Source: REEB95 sp035632395 (GTDB lineage Bacteria; Pseudomonadota; Alphaproteobacteria; ATCC43930; CGMCC-115725). Taken from it: 9,295 nt of DNA. Location: the NCBI GenBank assembly GCA_035632395.1, contig DASQGX010000093.1:1-9295 (forward strand). The letters are read 5' to 3'. Made by a program: the position numbers and the translations under genes. This document shows positions 1 to 5,837 of this stretch, one piece after another; the stretch's first letter is position 1, and every line of letters starts with the position of its first letter. Under the pieces are notes generated by a model. That model had not been told where the DNA came from. It did not search any database and saw only the letters and a program-made list of their open reading frames with translations.

Positions 1-308
1 AGTCGCTCGCAGACGGTCGCTACTGTAGCCGCGCGCCGATGCTCGCGAATTTCCTGTGCTGGGTTGTTGCCGCGCGCGACCGCACCCAGAATTTCCTTGG
101 CTCGTGACCGCGCTTGGTCGGCAGTTACAACGCCGTGCCGACCGATTTTGACGCGGCGCGTGCGCCCGCCACTGCGGTACTGGACAAGGTAGGTGATTTT
201 GCCAGTCGGCCAGATGCGGACGCCGAAGCCTTTCACTTCCTCGTCGAAGATGATGAGGTCGCGAGCTTGCGGCGGTATCGCTTCGATACTGCGCTTGGTG
301 ATTTTCAT
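1..308 (-). CDS. Tyrosine recombinase / phage-type integrase, N-terminal part
   Basis: This is the first 102 codons of a leftward gene cut by the window edge. The product begins MKITKRSIEAIPP and contains FDEEVKGFGVRIWPTGK (about residues 21-37), YLVQYRSGGRTRRVKIGRHG (40-59) and a DQARSRAKEILGAVARGNNP segment (64-83). This order is typical of the arm-type DNA-binding domain (DUF4102 / integrase N-terminal family) of tyrosine recombinases, which bind arm sites in attP. The core-binding and catalytic R-H-R-Y domains lie outside the window, so activity cannot be judged. The ATG at 308 is chosen because it begins the conserved domain and follows a purine-rich TGAGGC stretch. The neighbouring tRNA fragment supports a site-specific integrase acting on the tRNA-fMet gene. 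Confidence 0.93.
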   Translation of the reverse strand, partial: MKITKRSIEAIPPQARDLIIFDEEVKGFGVRIWPTGKITYLVQYRSGGRTRRVKIGRHGVVTADQARSRAKEILGAVARGNNPAQEIREHRRAATVATVCER

Positions 309-474
309 ACGAGCCTCAAAAAAAACAGGAAGCACATAGGAAGCTCACGACGGCGAAACACACCTATAAGTATGCGAATGCAGCGCAAAGCGTGTCCACT
401 CGAAACACGCGTTTTCAACAGCTTATGTGTGGTCAGCGCAACTGATGTTAGAACAGCGTCGCGTAGAACGTTTT
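309..474. other. Non-coding attachment-proximal region behind the integrase
   Basis: No credible gene was found in this stretch between the integrase start and the tRNA fragment. It should hold the integrase promoter (leftward) and possibly arm-type binding sites. One inverted repeat is visible: GCGTGT at 390-395 and ACACGC at 405-410, separated by 9 bases and followed by GTTTTC. It could be a protein-binding site or a weak hairpin. The base composition is a little more AT-rich than the genes to the right, as is common at element ends. Confidence 0.45.
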
Positions 475-519
475 CTCATAACCTGAAGGTCGGAGGTTCA
501 AATCCTCCCCCCGCAACCA
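475..519 (+). other. Displaced 3' fragment of initiator tRNA-fMet (att core)
   Basis: The sequence reads as the 3' part of a tRNA: anticodon loop CTCATAA with CAT at 477-479, 3' anticodon strand CCTGA, variable loop AGGTC, T-stem GGAGG (492-496), T-loop TTCAAAT (497-503), T-stem CCTCC (504-508), acceptor strand CCCCGCA (509-515) and ACCA (516-519). The encoded CCA and an A at the acceptor position that would face C1 are hallmarks of bacterial initiator tRNA. The bases before 475 do not supply the 5' anticodon strand (TCAGG expected), D-arm or 5' acceptor strand, so this is not a functional tRNA gene. With the integrase next door, it is best read as the attL/attR core left by integration. Confidence 0.85.
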
Positions 520-633
520 CAGCTTCACTCGATTGACGACCGTAATCCGCAGCGCGACAAGGCATTGATGAGCCTTGATCTGCCGCCCGCACCGTTCCGT
601 TCATAACGCTTTGACGCGGTTTTGCCGCACGGT
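520..633. other. Intergenic DNA downstream of the att core
   Basis: I see no gene, RNA or clear hairpin here. On the integration model this is chromosomal DNA that used to follow the tRNA-fMet gene directly. A terminator for that tRNA might be expected, but none is evident. Confidence 0.4.
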
Positions 634-647
634 TTGACCTAGATCAA
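634..647 (+). promoter_or_regulatory. FNR/FixK-type box 1
   Basis: TTGACCTAGATCAA matches the FNR/FixK family half-sites TTGA..N6..TCAA, with one base off the perfect palindrome. Such regulators activate from a site centred near -41.5. That would put the transcript start near 682, about 20 bases before the ATG of the 52-aa gene. A good -10 is not obvious (the CGATTC/GATTCT area, about 669-675). It is presumed to drive the 52-aa gene, the COG2403 gene and arcC. Confidence 0.8.
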
Positions 648-701
648 AGGCACGCGCCTTTGCTGAGGCGATTCTTGGCCATCGATTAACAGGTCGCCGC
701 C

Positions 702-860
702 ATGTCCCTTGTCGTTGCCGCCAGACTCCGCGTGCTCTCCTACCAAGCCGACCGCGTTGCGGAGCGTCTCGGCAAATTGGACGACAGGCAGGCGCTCGCC
801 AAGATCGCACGGGAACTCGTCGGTATCGCGGAGCAACTCGAACGGGATGCGCGGGACTAG
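702..860 (+). CDS. Small hypothetical protein, 52 aa, first gene of unit 1
   Basis: This 52-residue protein starts MSLVVAARLRVLSYQADRVA and ends EQLERDARD. It is rich in Ala, Leu, Arg, Glu and Asp, with heptad-like spacing, so a short helical hairpin or coiled-coil is likely. There is no signal peptide or membrane segment. I do not recognise a family. The ATG follows an ACAGG element at about nine bases and sits some 20 bases after the transcript start predicted from the FNR/FixK box. The stop lies only 11 bases before the next gene, so co-translation with the COG2403 gene is likely. Its position as the leading small gene is echoed by the other two units. Confidence 0.6.
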   Translation: MSLVVAARLRVLSYQADRVAERLGKLDDRQALAKIARELVGIAEQLERDARD

Positions 861-871
861 CGCCTGATGAG

Positions 872-2293
872 ATGGGCGAACGAACGGCACCCGTTGTAAA
901 ATCGCAAGAGCTCGCTTCCACGCGCGATGATCAACCGACGCCAAGGGCGCCACGCCGTCGTGTCGTCATTCTCGGCGCCGCCGGACGCGACTTTCACAAT
1001 TTCAACGTCGTTTATCGGACCGATTTTGCCTACGAGGTGGTTGCATTCACGGCCGCGCAGATTCCGGGAATTGGCGGCCGCCGCTATCCGCCATCGCTTG
1101 CCGGTCCATTCTATCCAGCAGGAATCCCGATCATTGCCGAAAGCGATTTCGACGAGCTTTGCCGCTTGCGGCGCGTCGACGAAGTCGTTTTTGCCTATAG
1201 CGACGTGACGCATGAACAGGTGATGCATCTCGGCTCGCGCGCCCTCGCTGCGGGCGCGAACTTCACGCTGCTTGGGCCGCGGCAAACGATGCTTGCTGCG
1301 CCGCTGCCGGTGATCGCGGTGATCGCAGTGACGGCCGTCCGCACCGGCTGCGGCAAGTCGGCGATCGCGCGGTGGTTGTCGCGGCGGCTGCGCGGCCACG
1401 GTCACCGTGTGGCAGTGCTGCGGCATCCAATGCCCTATGGCGAGCTTGTCCACGAGCGTGTGCAGCGCTTTGCCTCGTTGGCGGATCTCGACGCGGCCGA
1501 CTGCACCATCGAAGAGCGGGAAGAATATGAACCCCACATCGCCGCCGGCAACCTGGTTTACGCCGGCGTCGACTACGCCGCGATTCTCAACGCGGCGGCG
1601 AAGGAGGCCGATATTGTCGTTTGGGATGGCGGCAACAACGATTTCCCGTTCATCCGGCCCGATCTGCACATCGTAGTGGCGGATGCGCTCCGCCCACGGC
1701 AGGTCGCGACCCATCACCCCGGCGAGACGGTCGCGCGTATGGCGGACGTTTTGGTCATCAATAAGGTGAATGCCGCAGCTGCGGCGGATATCGAACTCGC
1801 CGTCGAAAACCTGCGCGCTGTCAATGCGCACGCGCCGATCGTGCGTGCCGCTTCGCCGGTCACGCTTGACGACCCCGCGGCAGTCAAGGGACGGCGAACC
1901 CTTGTGATCGAAGACGGGCCGACGATCACCCACGGCGGCATGGCCTATGGTGCGGGCTACGTCGCCGCGACAGCGGCCGGTGCGGATGTCGTCGATCCGC
2001 GAATGGCAGCGGTGCCCGAAATCGCGAAGATTTTTCGCGCTTACCCGCATATCGGCGCCGTCCTGCCGGCTGTCGGTTACGGCCGGGCGCAAATCGAGGC
2101 GCTGGCAGCCACGATAAACGCCAGCGCCGCCGAAATCGTGGTATCGGCGACGCCGATCGACTTGGCGCGGCTGATCACGACCGGCAAGAAGATCGTTCGC
2201 GCTCGCTACCAATACACCGAGGTCGGCACGCTCTGCCTGTCGACATTTGTTGACGCGTTCTTGCGCCGATTGGCGCACGTACGGTGCGGTTGA
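872..2293 (+). CDS. COG2403-type P-loop protein (cyclic 2,3-diphosphoglycerate synthetase-like predicted GTPase)
   Basis: The 473-aa product has two recognisable parts. After a polar, Pro/Arg-rich start, a Rossmann-like segment VVILGAAGRDFHNFN (31-45) leads a first alpha/beta domain of about 110 residues. A P-loop follows, TAVRTGCGKS (154-163), then a Walker-B-like strand DIVVWDGGNNDFPF (247-260) and a nucleotide-specificity-like INKVN (296-300). This layout is that of the COG2403 'predicted GTPase' group, related to archaeal cyclic 2,3-diphosphoglycerate synthetase, for which bacterial roles are largely unknown. No membrane segments are seen, so it should be cytoplasmic. The ATG at 872 has only a weak ribosome site and lies 11 bases after the 52-aa gene. 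Its stop overlaps the carbamate kinase start (TGATG), suggesting translational coupling and a shared pathway. The family call is firm from memory; the substrate is unknown. Confidence 0.82.
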   Translation: MGERTAPVVKSQELASTRDDQPTPRAPRRRVVILGAAGRDFHNFNVVYRTDFAYEVVAFTAAQIPGIGGRRYPPSLAGPFYPAGIPIIAESDFDELCRLRRVDEVVFAYSDVTHEQVMHLGSRALAAGANFTLLGPRQTMLAAPLPVIAVIAVTAVRTGCGKSAIARWLSRRLRGHGHRVAVLRHPMPYGELVHERVQRFASLADLDAADCTIEEREEYEPHIAAGNLVYAGVDYAAILNAAAKEADIVVWDGGNNDFPFIRPDLHIVVADALRPRQVATHHPGETVARMADVLVINKVNAAAAADIELAVENLRAVNAHAPIVRAASPVTLDDPAAVKGRRTLVIEDGPTITHGGMAYGAGYVAATAAGADVVDPRMAAVPEIAKIFRAYPHIGAVLPAVGYGRAQIEALAATINASAAEIVVSATPIDLARLITTGKKIVRARYQYTEVGTLCLSTFVDAFLRRLAHVRCG

Positions 2294-3201
2294 TGCGCGT
2301 CGTCATGGCGATGGGTGGCAACGCGCTGCTTCGCCGGAATGAAAAACCCGAGGCGGCAACGCAGCGTCGTAACGTCAAACGCGCCGTCGAGCGTGCTGTC
2401 GCACCGATTGCGCAGCGGCACGAGCTTGTGGTGACGCACGGCAACGGTCCGCAAGTCGGCCTGCTTGCATTGCAAGCCGCAGCCTATCGTGCGGTTCGTC
2501 CGTATCCGCTCGACATTCTCGGTGCCGAAAGCGAGGGCATGATCGGCTATCTCATCGAGCTGGAAATCGCCAACGCCCTGACGGGGCGCGATGTCGCAAC
2601 TTTGCTGACCAGCGTCGAAGTCGACGCCGCCGATCCAGCTTTTGCGGCGCCGAGTAAGCCGATCGGCCCCGTTTACGGAGATATCGAGGCGAAGCGGCTT
2701 ACGGCGGAGCTCGGCTGGCCCATGGTGCGCGATGGCGCCGGCTGGCGGCGCGCCGTGCCGTCGCCGATGCCGCGGCGTATCCGCGAGATCGGCGCGATCC
2801 GGTTGTTATTGCGCGTGGGCGTCATTGTCGTGTGCGCGGGCGGCGGTGGCATTCCTGTCGCCATCGACCGATCCGGGGGGTTGCGCGGGGTCGAAGCGGT
2901 GATCGACAAGGATATGGCATCTGCGCTGCTGGCCGAAGCGATCGGCGCCGATGTTCTGCTGCTGCTGACGGACGTTCCGGCGGTCTGGACGCAGTGGCCA
3001 AAGTCCAAAGGCAATCCGATCCGCCGGACGACGCCGAGCGCGCTGCGCCGCCTCGCGTTTGCCGCGGGTTCGATGGCGCCGAAGGTCGAAGCGGCGTGCG
3101 GTTTCGTCCAACGCACGGGCAAGATGGCGGCCATCGGCGCCATCGACGAAGCCGAAGCTGTCCTGGCAGGCGATGCGGGAACCATCATAGAAGCGTCGTA
3201 A
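2293..3201 (+). CDS. arcC: Carbamate kinase
   Basis: This 302-aa amino-acid-kinase-fold enzyme is of the usual carbamate kinase length. It catalyses the reversible reaction carbamoyl phosphate + ADP = ATP + carbamate. Visible signatures are MGGNALL (7-13), THGNGPQVG (48-56), GAESEGMIGY (77-86), KPIGPVYGD (122-130), CAGGGGIPV (181-189), VIDKDMASALLAEAIGAD (203-220), LLLTDVPAV (223-231) and MAPKVEA (261-267). The ATG at 2293 is preferred over the in-frame GTG at 2284 because it overlaps the previous stop (TGATG) and gives the family N-terminus MRVVMAMGGNALL. In the arginine deiminase pathway this enzyme yields ATP anaerobically, which agrees with the FNR-type box upstream. No arginine deiminase or ornithine carbamoyltransferase gene is present in the window, so the carbamoyl-phosphate source is open. 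Confidence 0.95.
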   Translation: MRVVMAMGGNALLRRNEKPEAATQRRNVKRAVERAVAPIAQRHELVVTHGNGPQVGLLALQAAAYRAVRPYPLDILGAESEGMIGYLIELEIANALTGRDVATLLTSVEVDAADPAFAAPSKPIGPVYGDIEAKRLTAELGWPMVRDGAGWRRAVPSPMPRRIREIGAIRLLLRVGVIVVCAGGGGIPVAIDRSGGLRGVEAVIDKDMASALLAEAIGADVLLLLTDVPAVWTQWPKSKGNPIRRTTPSALRRLAFAAGSMAPKVEAACGFVQRTGKMAAIGAIDEAEAVLAGDAGTIIEAS

Positions 3202-3253
3202 CGCCGCAGGATCGCGGGTGATCGGGATCGATTTGTGGGCGTGCCGAGAGGCG

Positions 3254-3267
3254 TTGATCTAGATCAA
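3254..3267 (+). promoter_or_regulatory. FNR/FixK-type box 2
   Basis: TTGATCTAGATCAA is a perfect 14-base palindrome and an exact match to the FNR/FixK consensus. CATGAT at 3289-3294 lies at -10 spacing for a class II promoter, giving a start near 3302. It heads the unit with the possible 53-aa ORF, the 86-aa protein and the CapA-family protein. It lies 52 bases after the arcC stop, so transcription from box 1 might also read in. Confidence 0.88.
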
Positions 3268-3317
3268 GGCGCGACGGCGGCGACAGCTCATGATTTCTTT
3301 GTGATGGGGAGGAGTGA

Positions 3318-3479
3318 TTGATAGTCGCCCGAATGAAACGCCCGTTGGGCGCGAATTCCGAGCGAAGGATCGTCCTCCGAAGAGCCATCATGGACGGGCC
3401 CGCGGGCCCCCATTCGAGCGCCTCAGAGGAGACTCAAGGGGTGGGTGGATGGGCGGATGCGGGCTCGATCCATATTTGA
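3318..3479 (+). CDS. Possible 53-aa small ORF led by a strong ribosome site
   Basis: A TTG at 3318 sits five bases after GGAGG within GGGGAGGAG (3306-3314), the strongest Shine-Dalgarno-like sequence in the window, placed just after the transcript start predicted from box 2. The frame gives MIVARMKRPLGANSERR and then a Gly/Ser/Ala-rich tail ending GSIHI. A second in-frame ATG is at 3333. The composition does not look like a folded protein, and I recognise no family. It may be a leader peptide coupled to the 86-aa gene 31 bases on, or the ribosome site may be fortuitous. A GTG at 3314 opens a different, longer frame that overlaps the next gene and looks less credible. The ORF contains the palindrome GGGCCCGCGGGCCC (3396-3409). 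Confidence 0.25.
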   Translation: MIVARMKRPLGANSERRIVLRRAIMDGPAGPHSSASEETQGVGGWADAGSIHI

Positions 3480-3510
3480 TGCCGAATGAAAGGCGCATTA
3501 CGGATTCTCG

Positions 3511-3771
3511 ATGCGACTTAACGTTCATTGTTCGCGCGATGCGCGCGGCGACGAGATCCCGGTGCGGCTCGATTTCGATGACCGAACCGTCTTGGTTGCC
3601 GAAATCCTCGATCGCTGGCCAGGCCAAGCTTATTGCTATTTCAAGATCAGGGGTGAGGACGGCTCCCTGTACGTGATCCGTCACAACGAAGAACACGGCA
3701 CTTGGGAACTCACCCTGTTCCAGAGAGTTGCGTCGCCGGTGTTGGACACTGCGAGGCCAGGCCGCGTCTGA
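3511..3771 (+). CDS. Conserved-looking hypothetical protein, 86 aa
   Basis: The product has an alternating beta-strand pattern: VRLDFDDRTVLVAEILDRWPG (18-38), YCYFKIRGEDGSLYVIRHNE (41-60), GTWELTLFQRV (63-73). It resembles a small all-beta cytoplasmic domain in which a W-P-G loop, a YFK strand and a final WELTLF strand are prominent. I recognise the type as a recurring small proteobacterial hypothetical protein, but know no function. An in-frame stop at 3487-3489 rules out a longer form, and ATG 3511 is the only reasonable start even though its ribosome site is poor. That could mean coupling to the preceding small ORF. It is 12 bases from the CapA-family start, so the two are co-transcribed. 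Confidence 0.75.
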   Translation: MRLNVHCSRDARGDEIPVRLDFDDRTVLVAEILDRWPGQAYCYFKIRGEDGSLYVIRHNEEHGTWELTLFQRVASPVLDTARPGRV

Positions 3772-3783
3772 CGCTTGAGTGCC

Positions 3784-4908
3784 ATGCGCGTGACCCATCG
3801 ATTCCCGGACGCGATAACGCTTTTGCTTACCGGCGACGTCATGCTGGGGAGGGGCGTTGATCAGATTCTTCCTCACCCGGTCGATCGGCGCCTGTGGGAG
3901 CCGCAAATCGATTCGGCGACGTCCTATGTCGAACTTGCCGAGGCGGCCAATGGTCCGATACCGCGTCACGTCGATTTTTCCTATGTTTGGGGCGACGCGC
4001 TCGCGAATATCACGCACCGGTCGGATCTGCGCATCGTCAATCTCGAAACCGCGATCACGACTAGCGGCCGTCCATTGCCGAAAGGCATCAATTACCGAAT
4101 GAGCCCGCGCAATGTCGCGTGTTTGAGAGCGGCAAAGTTCGATTGCTGCGTCCTTGCCAACAATCATGTGCTGGATTGGGGCGAGGCGGGACTTCGAGAT
4201 ACGCTCGAAACTCTGGACACGGCTGGCATCGCTCACGCTGGTGCAGGCGGCAACCGCGATCAAGCCAAGGCACCGGCGGTCATGCCAATCGCTGGCGGCG
4301 GAAGGGTCGTCGTTTTCGGCTTCGGTTCCCCGACGGCGGGCATTCCGCCGGATTGGGCGGCTGATATCGGCACCCCTGGCGTCAACTTTCTTGGCGACCT
4401 CTCCGAACGTACAGTCGCCGAACTGGCATCAATCGCCAGTGCCATCCGTCAATCCAACGACGTACTGGTAGCCTCCATCCACTGGGGAGCAAATTGGGGC
4501 TATGCGGTTCCGGAGGACCAACGGCGGTTTGCGCACAGCCTAATCGATGCGGCGGGCTTCGATATCGTCCATGGTCATTCGTCGCATCATCCGAAAGGAT
4601 TCGAGGTCTATCAGCAAAAGCTGATCCTTTATGGCTGCGGGGACTTCATCAACGACTACGAAGGAATCCCGGGATATGAATCGTTTCGCGACGATCTTGC
4701 GATTGCTTATTTCGCCAAATATTCCCGGGAAACGGGCACGCTCATCGATCTGTCGATGATCCCGTTCCAGATCCGGAATTTCCGCCTGAACCGCGCCTCG
4801 CCGGACGACATCACTTGGCAACAGGCTGTGCTCGACCGCGAGTGCAGTCGGTTCGGCACGCGGATCGAACGCGCGGACGGCGACGTCCTACGGGCAATAT
4901 GGCAGTGA
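3784..4908 (+). CDS. CapA-family (PGA_cap, metallophosphatase-like) protein, soluble
   Basis: This 374-aa protein carries the CapA/PgsA family signatures: LLLTGDVMLGRGVDQIL (13-29) with the likely metal-binding Asp, IVNLETAIT (84-92), LANNHVLDWGEAGLRDTL (124-141), VASIHWGANWGYAVPEDQRR (229-248), VHGHSSHHPKGFE (262-274) and LYGCGDFINDY (282-292). The Asp/Asn/His set fits a calcineurin-like metallophosphatase fold. Classical CapA works in poly-gamma-glutamate capsule synthesis and is membrane-bound. Here there is no signal peptide or transmembrane segment, and no capB/capC neighbours, so a capsule role is doubtful and a cytoplasmic hydrolase is more likely. ATG 3784 is preferred over TTG 3775 nine bases upstream. 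Placement after the 86-aa gene under box 2 suggests low-oxygen expression. The substrate is unknown. Confidence 0.88.
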   Translation: MRVTHRFPDAITLLLTGDVMLGRGVDQILPHPVDRRLWEPQIDSATSYVELAEAANGPIPRHVDFSYVWGDALANITHRSDLRIVNLETAITTSGRPLPKGINYRMSPRNVACLRAAKFDCCVLANNHVLDWGEAGLRDTLETLDTAGIAHAGAGGNRDQAKAPAVMPIAGGGRVVVFGFGSPTAGIPPDWAADIGTPGVNFLGDLSERTVAELASIASAIRQSNDVLVASIHWGANWGYAVPEDQRRFAHSLIDAAGFDIVHGHSSHHPKGFEVYQQKLILYGCGDFINDYEGIPGYESFRDDLAIAYFAKYSRETGTLIDLSMIPFQIRNFRLNRASPDDITWQQAVLDRECSRFGTRIERADGDVLRAIWQ

Positions 4909-4918
4909 GTTCAGAGCC

Positions 4919-4938
4919 GGTGCGCCTGGCGCCATTTT
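4919..4938 (+). terminator. Weak candidate terminator after the CapA-family gene
   Basis: GGTGC (4919-4923), a five-base loop and GCGCC (4929-4933) form a five-pair stem with one G-T wobble, followed by ATTTT. It lies 11 bases after the stop codon. The stem is short and the T-run brief, so termination would be partial at best. Confidence 0.35.
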
Positions 4939-5005
4939 GTGACGGCACAGCGGTTATTCCAGAATCCACGCAATGACGACAGCAATCGCCAGGAACGGGA
5001 TCGGT

Positions 5006-5019
5006 TTGATCTAAATCAA
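5006..5019 (+). promoter_or_regulatory. FNR/FixK-type box 3 with -10 element
   Basis: TTGATCTAAATCAA keeps both FNR/FixK half-sites. TATGAT at 5039-5044 is a good -10, placing the transcript start near 5051-5054, about 40 bases from the box centre as in class II activation. This start also argues against translation from TTG 5048 and for ATG 5090 in the next gene. It is presumed to drive the 83-aa gene, archease and rtcB. Confidence 0.86.
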
Positions 5020-5089
5020 GACGCACCATCGCCCATTTTATGATCATTTGACGCTGTGGAGAAATTCGCCGCAAACGTGGGACCCGGTC

Positions 5090-5341
5090 ATGAAACCAGA
5101 ACGACCGTTAATCACGCGCGACGAGGTGATCCACCTCGTCGGCGATCTTGATGACTCTGTGATCGTTGCGATCCTGCGCACAGGCGCTTCCTACGTCGAG
5201 GTTGAAAATGCGGTGCGCTGGGCAACGGACGATACCGCCGATATCGGCAAGCAAAAGCACGAGAGCAATCCGCGGACCGAGGCGGTTTATGACCTTTTGA
5301 TGGGCGATCCGAATTTTCTCGGCATCGAACGCGAGCGGTAA
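5090..5341 (+). CDS. Small hypothetical protein, 83 aa, first gene of unit 3
   Basis: The protein starts MKPERPLITRDEVIHLVGDL and continues DSVIVAILRTGASYVEVENA, then WATDDTADIG and AVYDLLMGDPNF near the end. It is acidic and mostly helical, with no signal peptide or membrane segment. The ITRDEVIHLVGDLDD...ILRTGAS pattern looks like a conserved small proteobacterial protein, but I can assign no function. An upstream in-frame TTG at 5048 would fall at or before the predicted transcript start, so ATG 5090 is used; its ribosome site is weak. A gap of 61 bases separates it from archease, and it is probably in the same transcript. Confidence 0.75.
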   Translation: MKPERPLITRDEVIHLVGDLDDSVIVAILRTGASYVEVENAVRWATDDTADIGKQKHESNPRTEAVYDLLMGDPNFLGIERER

Positions 5342-5402
5342 AAGTCGTGCTGTTCGCGCTCCTGCCACATCCAAGGTGCTGACGTTGACGAGAGACATCG
5401 GC

Positions 5403-5828
5403 ATGGCAAGCGTGCCTGCGGCGGAACATTTCGCCCACGGCGCGGACGTGGGCATTCGCGGCGTCGGTCGTACGAGGGAACAGGCTTTCGAGCAGGCCGC
5501 GCTGGCGCTGACGGGAGTCGTCACTGATCCGGACACCGTGGAGACAAAACAGATGATCGAGATCGAGTGTGCGGCTCCGACCGATGGTCTCCTCCTGGTC
5601 GATTGGCTTAACCGATTGATCTATGAGATGGCGGTCCGGCACATGCTGTTTGCCAGGTTCGCGGTGACGCTGGAGGGCCCACGCCTTCGTGCCCGCGCCT
5701 GGGGCGAACCGGTCGACCGGGTGCGGCATGCGCCGGCGGTCGAACCGAAGGGCGCGACGCTCACGACTCTCAAAGTCGAGCAACGGCCCAATGGCGCCTG
5801 GATTGCGCAATGTGTGGTCGACGTCTAG
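5403..5828 (+). CDS. Archease, RtcB activating protein
   Basis: The 141-aa product matches the archease family in length and pattern: AEHFAHGADVGIRGVG (7-22), TREQAFEQAALALTGVV (24-40), LLLVDWLNRLIYEM (63-76), a central ARAWGEPVDRVRH (97-109), EPKGATLTTLKV (114-125) and the ending AWIAQCVVDV (132-141). Archease speeds guanylylation of RtcB and allows many turnovers. Asp15 in the ADVG motif and the penultimate Asp140 correspond to positions expected to bind the metal. ATG 5403 is chosen over the in-frame GTG 5376 because a GAGAG element precedes it and the family normally starts close to this point. It lies nine bases before rtcB, the partner gene. Confidence 0.93.
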   Translation: MASVPAAEHFAHGADVGIRGVGRTREQAFEQAALALTGVVTDPDTVETKQMIEIECAAPTDGLLLVDWLNRLIYEMAVRHMLFARFAVTLEGPRLRARAWGEPVDRVRHAPAVEPKGATLTTLKVEQRPNGAWIAQCVVDV

Positions 5829-5837
5829 TGAATTTCG

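Larger units (their letters stand above)
1..519. mobile_element. Right-hand end of an integrative element inserted at tRNA-fMet
   Basis: The window starts inside an element whose integrase gene reads leftward, away from a displaced tRNA-fMet 3' fragment at 475-519. When an element integrates into the 3' end of a tRNA gene, one end rebuilds the whole tRNA and the other keeps only the original 3' piece. Here the fragment's 3' end points right, so the element body, the second att site and the intact tRNA should lie to the left, outside the window. The right boundary at 519 is the most that can be inferred; the exact crossover within 475-519 is unknown. Whether this is a prophage, an ICE or a smaller genomic island cannot be told from this end alone. 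Confidence 0.72.

Noticed and set aside
475..519. Functional tRNA gene
   Set aside because: The D-arm, the 5' anticodon strand and the 5' acceptor strand are missing upstream, so only the 3' fragment exists here.
114..536. 140-codon plus-strand frame across the integrase and the tRNA fragment
   Set aside because: The integrase on the opposite strand is clear, and the frame runs through the tRNA fragment, so it is not a real gene.
857..2278. 473-codon open frame on the minus strand opposite the COG2403 gene
   Set aside because: The plus-strand frame carries clear P-loop and Rossmann motifs. The minus frame is Arg/His/Asp-rich without recognisable motifs, a typical GC-rich antisense shadow.
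3396..3409. Perfect 14-base palindrome GGGCCCGCGGGCCC
   Set aside because: It has no T-run, no second copy in the window and no match to a regulator I know. It is likely chance in GC-rich DNA, though it could form a small hairpin in the unit 2 leader.
3314..3676. 120-codon GTG-started frame overlapping the 86-aa gene
   Set aside because: The GTG is only one base from GGAGG, and its second half is out of frame over a better-supported gene with low-complexity Arg/Ser composition.
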